Shown here piece after piece: positions 38,290 through 51,300 of a DNA stretch of 64,000 nucleotides. Under the pieces are notes generated by a model. That model did no database searches, was not told the DNA's origin, and saw nothing but the letters and a program-made list of their open reading frames with translations. How positions within the stretch are numbered: position 1 is the first letter of the stretch; the number at the start of each line of letters is the position of its first letter. Where the stretch lies: positions 62,001 through 126,000 of the forward strand of contig VXCM01000912.1 of the NCBI GenBank assembly GCA_014773175.1, in the 5' to 3' direction. The translations under genes were made by a program, and so were the position numbers. The stretch comes from Lucifuga dentata (Eukaryota > Chordata > Actinopteri > Ophidiiformes > Bythitidae).

Positions 38290-41200
38290 CTGAGAAACAC
38301 ACAGGAGGACGGTATGTATGGTAATCATTCAGATCTTGGAATTATACTAATCAGATAATGCTGTTTTGTTCGGGCATCAATTACCATTCAAATACCATAA
38401 CACACTACTACATTTAATGCAGTATATTAATATATTTAATATTAACAGGAATGCTAGAGGGTAGCCATGATTATTCCATGAATATATTGAATTATAATGC
38501 TGCAGTGTTGCCTGGACACCCTGGAGGAGCAAAGGCAAAGTGGAAAGGTGAGGTGCTGGCAGCTGTATTTAGAGTCACATTAGAAGTGGGTGAAGCTTAA
38601 ACCAAAAATGGGTGGGGGTAGTCTGAAATTTGGATAAATGATTTTTTTTNTTTTTTTTTTTTTTTAGATTAAAAATTTATACTAGTCATAGTGAAGAGGA
38701 TATGGAATTAAAAATGGTTGTGACAAATGTATCTGCATTCAATTAAATCCCTATACACAGAGATAGACTGCCTCAGTGTAGATAAAAATCTGTTACATTA
38801 GGAATTACAAATAAGTTGCTACCTTAGTGGCACCTTTTACTACAGTCTGCCATGTGAAGATGCATCTTACGCGCTAAAGGCCTCCTTAACGTTGATGAAC
38901 CGATACAAAGCAGGTTCGCAGATCAGTCCTGCACTCTGGCACGCCTCCACACAGGACTGGCCCTCTAGAGAAGTCAAAAGCCTCAGTGCACTGAGAGGTG
39001 GCCAGGATGCATAGAAGCTGCTGTTGGAGGTCCAGGCAAGGATGCTAGAATTGGGAAGGAGGCTGAAAGGGCTGGGAGTGCTGCCCACCCAAGTCCTGGA
39101 GGAGTTCAGTGGAGGAAACGGAGCTTCAGGAGAACAAAAGTCCTGCAGGAGGAAGAAAAGATACAAGGGCCCTGATCAGGAATAAATTCAGTATTACATT
39201 AGTTGCCTGTTAGCAAAATTAACACTATACACTTTCCTACAGAGCTGGAAACCCACTTCAATAATAAATTCTTTCCTGCATATGACTTTTGGACAGCTGA
39301 TACCATTACAATACAAATGTGCTTATGAGAACTGACAAATCCTCGTCAATCTTGCAGGAAATTATATGAATGCAGCGATAGTACACTGTATCAGATGAGA
39401 TTTGGAGGTAGAATTAGGCCTAGTGAGAGAACTGATTAGATTCCTCCTCCAGCTGGGACTATTCATAAGAGCCAGGTAATAACATTTCTCTGACATCTCC
39501 CTCTGCTCTCCACCACCATTTATTAAACAGGCCCAGCAGCAGCAAGGAGCTGGCCTCCAATCTCTGCATCTCTGCTACACTTCCACTTCTCTTCCAAAGA
39601 CACACACACAGACTGCTCATTAGGAAAATGGGGGGAGGGACAGGAAAAGAGCAAGGGAGGCAGGAATGTCTGTATGCATCTTTTTGCAGTATTCATATTT
39701 CCTCAACAACAAACTTGTATTTGTGCATGTATATGGATCCATACATGTGACTTTAAAGGGAAACGCGACTGATTTTATTCATCAAAGTCAGTTTATAAGT
39801 CTTGGGGAGCACGATTCAGCATGTGAAAAGTTAAGGAAACTGACATCACAAGGTTACTTGTAGTCTTTAGCACCAACAGGAAGCAACGATTGCAATGTCC
39901 CAGAAGTTAGTTTTCCTGACTGTGCACAGCCTTTCAAGTTCAAGTTTATTTATATAGCCCAATATCACAATGTCTCAATGGGCTTCACAATCCAAAACCA
40001 ACACATAGCAGGAGCAGCACATAACATACACAATGNTCTCAATGGGCTTCACAATCCAAAACCAACACATAGCAGGAGCAGCACATAACATACACAATGA
40101 TAACGATAGTTAAAGCACCAAGAATCCATAAAACCATAAAACAAAGTATAATCACATTTTATAGTGGAAAGATTCCACTATCAACTAGTTAAAACACAAT
40201 ACATTTTTAATTTAGATTTCAAATAGTCAAGTAGCTCGATTGTCTTATCTCAACAGGCAAGCTGTTCCACAAAACAGGGGCACGATAAGAGAAAGCTTGA
40301 GATCCCACTGACTTTTTGTTCACTCTCGGAACTGATAATAAGCCGGCATTTTGGGATCGTAGAGCTCAAGATGGTTCATGAGGCTGCAGCAGTTCAGCTA
40401 AGTATGACGGTGCAGCTCCTTTTAAAATCTTGTAAGTTAATAAAAGCATCATAAAATCCCATCGCCCATAAACAGGAAGCCAGTGAAGTGACAATACAGG
40501 GGTAATGCTGTCAAATTTTCTAGTTTTTATTAAAACTCTAGCAGCTACATTGTGAACCATGTGACACTTTTTAAGGCTACACTACAGCTACAGCCTTTAT
40601 ACAGCTTTCCCCCCCCCCCCCCCCCCCNCCCCCCTCCCCCAGTTGCTGATAGCTCTTGATGACCCAATAAAGTGAATTTCATGTGTAAAATTCAAGGATT
40701 TTCCCTTTAACCAAAAGTAGATGGCTAGACTACTTTCCTAAAGTCAGGATTAGTAAACAAAATGTGAGTGGACAAACATCTCTCTCCTGTATGTATGTGT
40801 GTGTGTGTGTGTGTGTGTGAAGCATGCAACATGACTGAGGAAGCAGAACAAACCTGTTTTTGGAAGAAACTAAAATGTGTGTGAAATACAGTGATGAAAT
40901 ATACAGGATATAAGGGCTATCATAAGAGTATATGGGGGTCAGTAAGGAAGCAGAAAAAGTGAAAGATGCAAGGTTGGAAAGTAAAACTAAAGCAACAGAA
41001 CTTACTTAATTTGCTATCAAAACTGAGACCTGCATGATTTAAACAGTCAGGCTAAAAGGACACTGATGGTGATTGAACTACCAGTCAAGCCAGATCCTTA
41101 AAAACCCATAGAAGGGGTAATTTTTACTTCCACCCTGACATCGTGTTCTAACAGTAAATGCATCATGTTACAGAAGATAAAGATAACATTTAATGAGGCC

Positions 41201-44200
41201 TTTAAATGGATCGAATTTGGACGTGCCCTGCTTAGTTGGCTGGGGATGCACTCTTTGGCAAGCAGGTGCAGTCACAGTGCTTGATATTTAATGTGCAACC
41301 TGTAGGGCATAGCTGTATTGTGTAAATGTAATGTAAGTAGTAACTTTTTGTCATAGGTAGTACACGCTGTTTAGCCTTCCTGAGATGTTGTGAGCCAAAG
41401 AAATAGCAGTGAAAATAGTGTTCCTACCTCCTTCAATGATATTTCTGTACCTACCAGAAAGCTACAGTAGGTAACATCCAGATACTTTTTTTTTTCCTGC
41501 TGACTAGTGTTATCAATAACAAAATATACTGATGCTGTTGATCTCAGTAAAGTCATTTAAAGGACAAAAATGGAACCATAAGAAACTTAAACGAAATGTG
41601 TTTATTTGTAGTTAATAACTTCTGTAGTTTTATATGGCATGCAAATTTAGCAAATAGTTAGCAATAATTAGAAAATATTCATCCAAATGTCTTGGGACTT
41701 GAAAGTGTAAAAGTGAGGATTTGTACTGCAGGTAGGGGAGAATCAGAAAGAAACACATGCTTGTATTTCTGTCCAGAGCAAGAAGATTACTCAATGCAAT
41801 CATAGAAAACAACTCAGGACTTGTCTGATGGTGATGCTATGAGCCTGGTATTGAACATGATACATCAGGTGATGAAGATTAAGTATAAGTGCCCAGATCA
41901 GAGTTTACTTAGATTTCAGTCAAAGGCCTACAGTAAGATCACATCCTGTGCATTGGTTAATGTGTATGTGCGCTTATGTGTGCATATGAATGTGTATGAG
42001 TATTGGATGTGTTTTAAATTCATCTTTATATGTTTAAAGTGTTGGATAAAACTGTCAAGCAGCCTGTTTTGATGTATGACTATTATTATTTTCTATTTCA
42101 TCTCTGTCCTAGAGGAGTTTGGTGAGAAAAAATAGCTGCTGTAGTAGTCTATTAAGCTTTCAGGTTGCTAAAAGTCACTTGGTGCTTGTGAGGGAAACAA
42201 CTGCTGACCCAGGCAGTGTAGCTGAGGAATACATATTGCTGCTAAGAAGCTAAAATGAGCTAAATGAGTTCCATGTAGTATATTAGTAGTTGTATGATGC
42301 CTGAGGAGGGAATTCCAATAGACCCAAAGGACAGGAAAGCTATAAATGCCTAAAAGAGGCAAAAACTCACACATCTGCACAGGTTTTTACAGCCGCTTCA
42401 CTGAAAGAACTGAACATGGATCATCAACAAAGACACCTGCTGAGAGAAATTACCGCCAATACCAAAGTTTTTGGGACATGAACCATTTGAGACAAACTAT
42501 AGATTCAAAAATTCAACACTGAGATATACAATAAACTTTATACCAACCACTGATGGGTTGGTGAATTAGCATGTTTTCATTAAGTATAGACCAAAATACA
42601 TAATAAAAGCACAGATGCTGACATGTCATCTTATCCAAGGACACCTTTAAGATTCATTGTCTGACTATACCAAAAAAAAAAACCAAAAACATTAAAACAA
42701 CAGAAGCAAAATATGGTGAAATATAAAAACAAGCACTGAGCCTGACTTTCAGAAGAACAAAGGTGAAGTAAAAGTCCAACTGAACTCGCAGAGAAACAGT
42801 CATCAGTTCCTGTTGAGTTGATAGCTTTGAGCTTTCAGGATTTGCTGTCTGATTGGACACTTGGAAGACTGGAGGAAAAATAGGAGGCTAAAGCACTGGG
42901 GAAACCAACAGTACAGTATATCAAATAGCACACTTTATTTTTGTTCAAACAGGCTGTCAGCTGCCTCTTGTGGAATTCCCCACCTGCATGTGAGAGCAGT
43001 GAGGTTGGTGTCTTGCTCTGTTTATTTCTTATGAATCCAAGAGCTTTAGATTAAATTTAGCTTTAGATTTAGCATTTAGATTTTTGTAAATATTTGGCCA
43101 GAAAACAAAACTGCTGCATACCAAAGTCTGGGAGCAGTCATAAGACATATGATTTAGGGCTAGGGTTAGTCATATCACTAAGCCATAAAAGATTCATTCT
43201 TTAGATAGGCTCAGAGAAGAATCCTGCAGAAAAAGAAGGTCCAGATCAAATTTACAGCTGTTGAAGGTTAGTGTACCACCAAAAAACTACAGGCAGGGTT
43301 TAGATTTTGTCTTTATGCCTGCATCAGAGGAATCACTTGTTTCTAGTAAACAACCAAACACAACCTGGAAGAATTCCCCATCAAAGAATCAAGGAATCAA
43401 GGAAAGAAAGCAGGAGAAGACAGACCAGTCAAATAAGCAAGAGTATTGTTCCTGGGCTTGATCTCCAGAGCAAACAAATCTTGTACAATAGGTTTTTATG
43501 CCCTCAGGAACAAGAATCTTAATGGCATCTAACAGGTAGTAACAAGCACCTCAGGATCAGTCCAGGCTCCACAGAAGAGCCAATGAATTTGCTTCTGCCA
43601 ACAAAGAAGCTGAAAAGCCTCAGAGGGAGAAGGCTCAAAGTGAATTATCGAATGTACAGAGCTCTTAAATGTTACACTACCTTCCAATATCACATTTGCT
43701 TTTATTTAAAGAAAATCATGAAATGGGGGAAGCCAGAGAGGTCTGGGCAGAGTTCAGTAAGGTTCATCTGACAATGGATGGTTTACAATTTGAAGTTCAG
43801 ATAGTCAAGCTACAAAAACTTAGTTAGAATGAATGATATTATCAGCATTAATTAGCAAAAGCAAAGAAATCAGCACTTTGAAACATGAAACAACTAGAAG
43901 TTCCAAAAGATAAACCATCCATCCATCATTCTCTATGCCCATTTATGCTGTGCAGAGCCATGGAGGGCTGGAGCCTGTCCCAGCATTCATTGGGTTAGAG
44001 GTCTATTACAGGGGTAACACACCAGAGCACCCAGAGGAATCCCAGACAGATACAGCGAGAACATGCAAGCTCCAACAAAAAGATCTTGGTTGGATTAAAC
44101 CAGGACCTTCTTGCTGTGAGGCCTCAGTGGTAACATTTAATTCACCATGTTGCCAAAAAGACAAATCATCTGCACACAAAATTCCTATTGGTCTAAAACA

Positions 44201-45273
44201 CCAAAACTCTCAAGAGGAGAAGTAAAAATCCCATGAAGAATTAACTAAACTTGCCTGCTGATGAAGTTAGTTAAAGAGGCAACATGCACCTACAAGTATA
44301 TTATTACAGAATTAACTATTACACTTTTATATTTACACCCAAAGGCTTTAACAGCTCCTTTGTGACCCCACCTGATTCTGAATGTAAGCATGAAGTCTTT
44401 CAAGCATCCCCTCACAGGTGTACTCATAGGGTAAGAAGGGCTCCACCTGCAAACAGATATCCACACAGAGCAACAAACAGAGAGGAAAAAAGAGAGAGTT
44501 ACACTCTCCACAGAAACACAGCATTCTACTGAGCATCTGATAGTTAATCAAAGCTGACATATTCATTAGCGTAATTGTGAAAGGCTTATATCAACACCAC
44601 ATGCCTCACATTAAAATCAATGACCCAGTGCATCATAGGTGACAGGCTTAAAAATGGATTTCAATATCTTTTAGGGGCAACTATATCAATATGTCAAACA
44701 ATGGATAAGACTGATAATGAATCATAGGTTGTCTGCTCTTACTGAGGCTTTAATGTTTAAGTGCATTCTGGGTGCATTTATCAGTGTTAAGGCTTATCTA
44801 ACTGTGTGACTGCTGATGGTAGACAACGGATTCAAATTCACTGATACTGATCAATAGATTTGTCTTCCGTTTCTTCCGGTTCTTGCTAATAGTGTCATAG
44901 CCAGCTGTATACGGGTGTGTGGTGATGTCTTCAGAGACAGGTCTAGATTAATTACTCCATCACTGAGCCTTCTGTGGTTAGATTATGTCAATAATTAGGA
45001 ACTATATCAGGCTAGGATACTTTCAGTCAACCCATAAAGTGAATCCACAGTGCAGAAGACCTCCCACTGTTGCTAAATTGAGATCGCATTGTTTACTATC
45101 AGACCACTAAAGCACTCAGGTTTTTAACTTGATAAATGGTTCCTTTTAGTGCTCCATTCCTTTTAGCACTCTCTTACTACTTTATTTCATCTGAGTTTAA
45201 TGAAATGTGTCTGGCACTTCATCAGCTATTCTACAACACAATTTGCCTTTTGGGCATCTTTATATAATAGAAT

Positions 45274-45304
<31 letters not shown>

Positions 45305-45336
45305 TNTGCCTTTTGGGCATCTTTATATAATAGAAT

Positions 45337-45370
<34 letters not shown>

Positions 45371-48300
45371 CAAACAGACAGAAAAAACTTCTCATACATG
45401 ATGATTTTTGAATTCAGCGTTTTTGAAATGTCTATGCAATTTATATCCCTAAATTGATTGAAATGCTTGTCAAAGAAGATACGTGAAGAACATGAAGAAT
45501 CAATAACGACTGTGTATATTTCCTCATTCCATTCACATTCATCAGGCAATATGTCTATAAAGGTTCTCAGTCATCCAGATCATGGATATCTTGGTGGTAC
45601 TTTAAAGGACCATATCACCCATTTTGGATGTTTGAACCTAATATATTCAGTTTTCATACACGTGATGTTACTGACAATCATTTCACAAAGCATACTATTG
45701 GAACATGAATTAAAAAAAAAAAAAAATTCCAACCTTCCAGAATGCCATTGGTTTCATTCATTCTGGTATGCTATTAAAATCAACTTGTTGATACTTGAAA
45801 CGTGCTTGGGATAGGTAATCCATCAACGCGAACAAGATGTGTATTCAGGGTTTTTTTTTTTTTTTTTNTTTTTTTTTTTTTTTTGAAGTTTCATAATTTT
45901 AGCATTTAAGTGCAATAAAAAGTGCAGAGTTAATGTATGTCTCCACCAGGGAATATAGTCCTAAATGAAGACCTGTTTATCGAAAAATTTAAACGACCAT
46001 GACTTCATAAGGCTGCATTACTATTAGCAGGTGAAACATCAATTTTTAAGGTGGGTGTATCGCTTGAATATTTGATTTTGAAAGATTAAGAGATTTTGGA
46101 AAATATCAGGAAAGCTTTATCCTTTGGGAAATAATTGTCAGTAACTTTACATGTATGAAAATTGAATATATTAGGCTCACACTTGCAAAATGGATGGTAT
46201 GGTCCTTTAAGGTAACAAGACTTGTTGTTTAGTCTTAAAGATACTGTATTTGGCCAGTCATTCATGCAGCTTCTTCAGTTCTCTGTCAGAGGAGGGCAGT
46301 AACCTGACATTTATGCTATTCATTGTGAACTCAGAATTTCTGACTTCCTACTGGTAAAAGTCCCCTCAACTCAGAATTCCAACTTGGAAAGTCAAACAAG
46401 CTTTCCCAACCCCGAGTCCATTATTGGTGTCACTTCAACATGGCTGCTCACATATAAAGAGTAATTCTCTATTTATAAATGAAAGTTTAAAAGCAGCTTC
46501 TTTAAATCAATCAGCATGCAGACCCAGTGACAGGTTAAATATTTAACACTGGCAATGTAATACTTGTTTTGAAAAGGTAAATAGCTCATAAACGTTAAAA
46601 CACAGCTTATTTTGTCCGACAGAGTAAATAAATCAGAAGTTTTCATGGAGACGTCCATGTTGTCTCCCACTTTGTTTGGCTTAAATTGTAACTTCTCAGT
46701 TGGCAGCATTATACTTTAAGAGTTGTTCACACCTTGGGTCTGGTCACTCCTTTGGTCACACAGGACTCATGTGAGAGTAGGAAACAGAGTGAATAGAGGT
46801 GCAACTGATGATGCCAGGGTAGAGATGCATTGTAAGCATGTGATAAGTGGTGTTGCAGCCCACTCCCTCTTCTGGAGGTGGACTTCCTTAACTTCTCTTT
46901 CAAACCATCTGTCTTTTCTGTCTAAAATATGTACAATATTATCATCAGAAGAATATAATGCACTTTATTTTAAAACAGCACTTACCTTTGCACTTTAAAC
47001 TTTGCATTGCATACTGAGCTATTTAACTTTAGATATTATGTATGTTTATAGTTTTAGAGCACAGCTTGAATATTACATTAGTTATACTGTTGGTGAGAAT
47101 TTGTCTGGGCAATGTAGAATGAAAAATTACTACTGTTTTTCCACTTAGCTTAAATCAAATTTACATACAGCTATGCTTGTCATGGCTGTAAATACAGTAT
47201 ATAGCAGCTCATAGTTATTTTTCATTGGATTCTTTGAATGTGAGGTGGTACTTGTTCACGCAGTCTATGGTACTACTACTATATTTCCTTTAAGCATCTC
47301 CTTTGAGCATTTACTACAGCTGGTACTCCATTTTTGCCTCTATCAGCAGTAAACACAAGGTCTACTTAATATAGCTGCCACAGCAGTAAACACAAAGTCT
47401 ATCTAATACACCTGCCAGGTAGAAGCACACGTGTATCTTAGCACTGCAAGAGTTCGATGTTGTCCTTGTGACAGATTGAGTACACCATGATTGATTAATA
47501 TGATCATCTGGGGACTGTGCTTACTCCTGTGGGGCAGACCTTTGGAAAGCTGCCATGTTAACCCAGGTGTGGGCACAGTTTACCTACTGAGTCACTCAGT
47601 AGCTCAAGCAATTAGCAGCACTGAGACCAGAGAGGAAGCCACCTAAGCATTTTGCTAATGTCGGAGGCTATGATTAAGAGCTCTATTACCAGCTGTTGGC
47701 TTTAAAAGTAGGTCAAAGCAGACTGAAGCTGTGAGAGCAAATTATTCCCTCGTCAACAGTATTAATGTGAGGATCACTGTGGTTGAATACTATATTGGAA
47801 GTCCATTATTGTGTTGAATGAGTAGTGGTGGGGTTGGACGCCAAATATAGAAAATTAACATACATTAGTCGTCATGATATCACGGATGGCTGCAACAAAT
47901 TCTTTCGAGTTATTGAAGTCGACGGTGATGACATGCGGCCTGCCAATATACTGCTCTGCATAGGGATGCTGAGAGGACACCTGAGGACAGAATGAATCGG
48001 ATATATTCACTACGACAATAAAAACTCCAGTTCAGATAATAGCATAAGTGGCATGTACTCAGTGCACGATAAAATTCTAAAGGTGCTGACCACTCTCATG
48101 ACTAGAAAGAAGACATGTTCATTTACCTTCCTGGAGGTGGGCTTCCCTCTGAAGAACTCGTGATTGAGAGAACTATGGGGAGGATTAAACTTGGGTTGCA
48201 GAAAGATGCAGCCATTGGCTATGGCCTCTAAAGGGGCAGGGCCTTCATATGGGAAGCCAAATCCAATGAACAGCTTGAAAGAAAAATAAAAAGGTAGAAG

Positions 48301-51300
48301 AGATCATGAAACTGTGAAAAAAAAAAAATGTCAACAGCTACCCTTTGCTCTGTCTTGGATCATGGGGCAGGGTTACATAAGAGGGTGGAGTAGCACATGG
48401 AACACCGCCTTTGGCCATCCTCACTGACTGTATAGTACAGTAGAGGCACCATTTCAACAAAGAGGAAGACCCAGAAATCAATTAATCATACAACAAAGAT
48501 GACATCCCCTTGGAGGTTTGGAGACGCACCACTATTGGGCCTTTTGTGTGACTCATTGGCGTACACAATGTTCCTTATGTTCCTTGGGTACAATGTCTTG
48601 GGTCATTTATAGACAGTAGTCTGACTTTGGTCCCCTAGTGGGCATGAAAGTGGGTCTTTTGCCAGTGTTTAAGGTGTTATGACAGCAGATTTTTAGTTGC
48701 AAGTGTTAGAGTTGTGAAATTATTTTTTGTTGCTTGATCAGGTTACACACACTCTCCATCCAAGATACAATCCCGCCTTAGATGTATGTACAGTCAACGA
48801 AGATGGTCATGGGTGCTGTTTCATATGTTACTCTTCCCCCATATTTAACCCCACCCTGGAATCCAAGACACCATTGAAGACCCTCTCAAAATCAAGGTGA
48901 CCTAAAGATAGGTCAATAGGTGAATTAGGTCTAAAATACATCTCAGTGGTTCTCAATTCTGGTCCTCGAGTATCACAGGACTGCATATTTTCCATCTTTC
49001 CCTACTCTGTCCATACCTAATTAGCTAAATTTGGTGCCACTAAATATCTGGAGGGCACAGGTGAGCTGAGCATGGAGAGATGGCAATTATGCAGCAAAGT
49101 GCTACTTGAGCATCAGGATTGAGAACAACTGATTTAAAAAAATAAATCTATGATACATTTGGATATGTCCAGAAACTGTGTGTGAATCTGAGTTTGTTTA
49201 TTTTTATTCTTTTTTTTTTTTTTNTTTTTTTTTTTTTCTTTTGCCTTCGTAAGATTCCCACCTTGGCCTTTCTGAGGAGCTGCTGTAGTTCCTGCTGAGG
49301 CAGCAGACCATGGTTCTTCACGAAAGCAGGAACCTCTGGGGGACGCTGTGCCTCGTAGTACACTGTTCCATGGATCTCCATATAGCGATGCAGAATGGCT
49401 AGGGATTTTTCCTTACCCTTTCAAGACATACAGACGTGTCAACAACATAACTTAATAAAATAGTACTTAAACTTTTAAGTAGCTAAATCAGCGTTGTAAA
49501 AACTGCCACACAGACTAGTCTTATTCAGCTGCAAGCCAATCAGATGTATTCCTGTATGTGTCCATCCTAATCATCATAAGCTATTGTCTCTGGCATATGG
49601 TTTCAGGGTTTTAAAGGCCGGTCACCTTTACATGTTCAATAATTTTGAAGGTTTTTTTTGAGCTGCAATGTGGTGTATGTTTGGCTTATTTGGAGCTCTG
49701 TTAGTTCCTCTTACTCTGACGCCTCACACTCCAAAGTAATGATTGCTCGACCTCTGTAGGTGCTGCCAAGTGTCATTTAACCTCTGTGATGATATTATTT
49801 AGACTACCTGTTTGTTTGAAATAATGAGGTGGTTAAACCAACCCTCATCAAATCATAGACAACAATATGGTGGTTTAGTCCACAATTTGCAGGTGCCATA
49901 TGCAACATAGCTTTCAGTCTATCACCAGTCTATCAGGTGTGCTCAGACAGCATAATTTTTATTTACTGGAACTCCTGTTCCAAGCCTAAAGGCAGAGGAG
50001 AAAACTAAACTGGCTCACCAGTACAAAAAGAACAAATTCCACTTTCTGTCTCATCACACAAAGGGTAGACAGTTCTATCTGTATTTGTTAGATTTGAAGT
50101 TTCATAGCTGAGAACAGCATTCCCCTGGAGCTCTAATGCTGCTGTGACTAGCTAAAAGAAGCAATCTGACTCATTTATTTTACATAAGAACCACCAGAAA
50201 AGCCAGAAGGTGTTTTGGAGGGCAGTGATCCCCCCCCCCNCCTCCCCCCCAGCAAAACTATTGATGGTAAAGAAGATGACAGAATTTGATCTAATGAGCT
50301 GAATCTGCTCTTGTTAACACTAACAAATTCAACCAATCATCATTAGCGTAATTGGGAAATACCCAGTATCAGTGGAGGCTTTAATGAATCATGAAAGACT
50401 GAATCTTTATTGAATATTTTCTGTGATGCGCTGTAGGAGATGGTTATGTGCTCAAGTCAGTTTACAGAGGTAAAATTGGGTTAGTTAATTGCAAAAAGAG
50501 CTTCTATGAAATGCTATGAATTATTTAATAATGTTGTGCCTTCAAGGCATACATCATTCATAAATGTCAACTCAGCGATGCTCCTTATTGTTCATCTTGG
50601 AGACTTTTTAAGGTATCAGAGCAACATGGAGATGAAATTACTCTTGTTTTTACTTCATCATTCATTTCAGCATCATTTTAGGACATTGGAGATCAGATTT
50701 TTGTGCTGATTGAGAAATATGCAGCAGTACAGCAGCAAAACAATTGGTTAATCATCATATCACACACCTGAAACTTGGTTTAATTCTCCTCTTCAAAACA
50801 TTTTAAAATATTATCTATGTTCACCGATAGTATATTATAGGAATTTTAAAGCATATTGTGAGAGATATTTAAGAGTTGAAGTTACTGTAAAGTTATCTTT
50901 CCTTAAAATTCAAGTTACTGGGCTGTCAAATATACAATATCCTGAGTAAAATTTAGGACACAAAATTCAGAGTTGGTATTGGAAGAATCTATACTGACAG
51001 TGAAATGTTGGTGTACTTACTTGAAGCTGTGTGGATCCATCAATGATGCATCATGGGATATATAGAGTACAGAATAATATGGAGTAAGAAAAGAAGTACA
51101 ATGGAGGAGAGGGAAGAAGGGAAGGAAGTAGGGAGTGAGGGAGGTGTAGAAAAAAAAGAGAAAATATGACAGAAAGCGTCATTTTCCTTTTATAAGTGCT
51201 GAGCAACCCAAAATCTCATATGCCAACCTGAAAACTGAAGAATAGTGAGCTCACAGTGAGGGGTATTTATTGTTTGGGGAGACCAGCACTAGTTGCTTTT

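Noticed and set aside
38013..38300. Alternative mgat5b C terminus reading through the N into Ala/Ser/Pro-rich residues
   Set aside because: Produced by the duplicated 64-bp flank; collapsing the duplication gives the conserved CRDCL stop.
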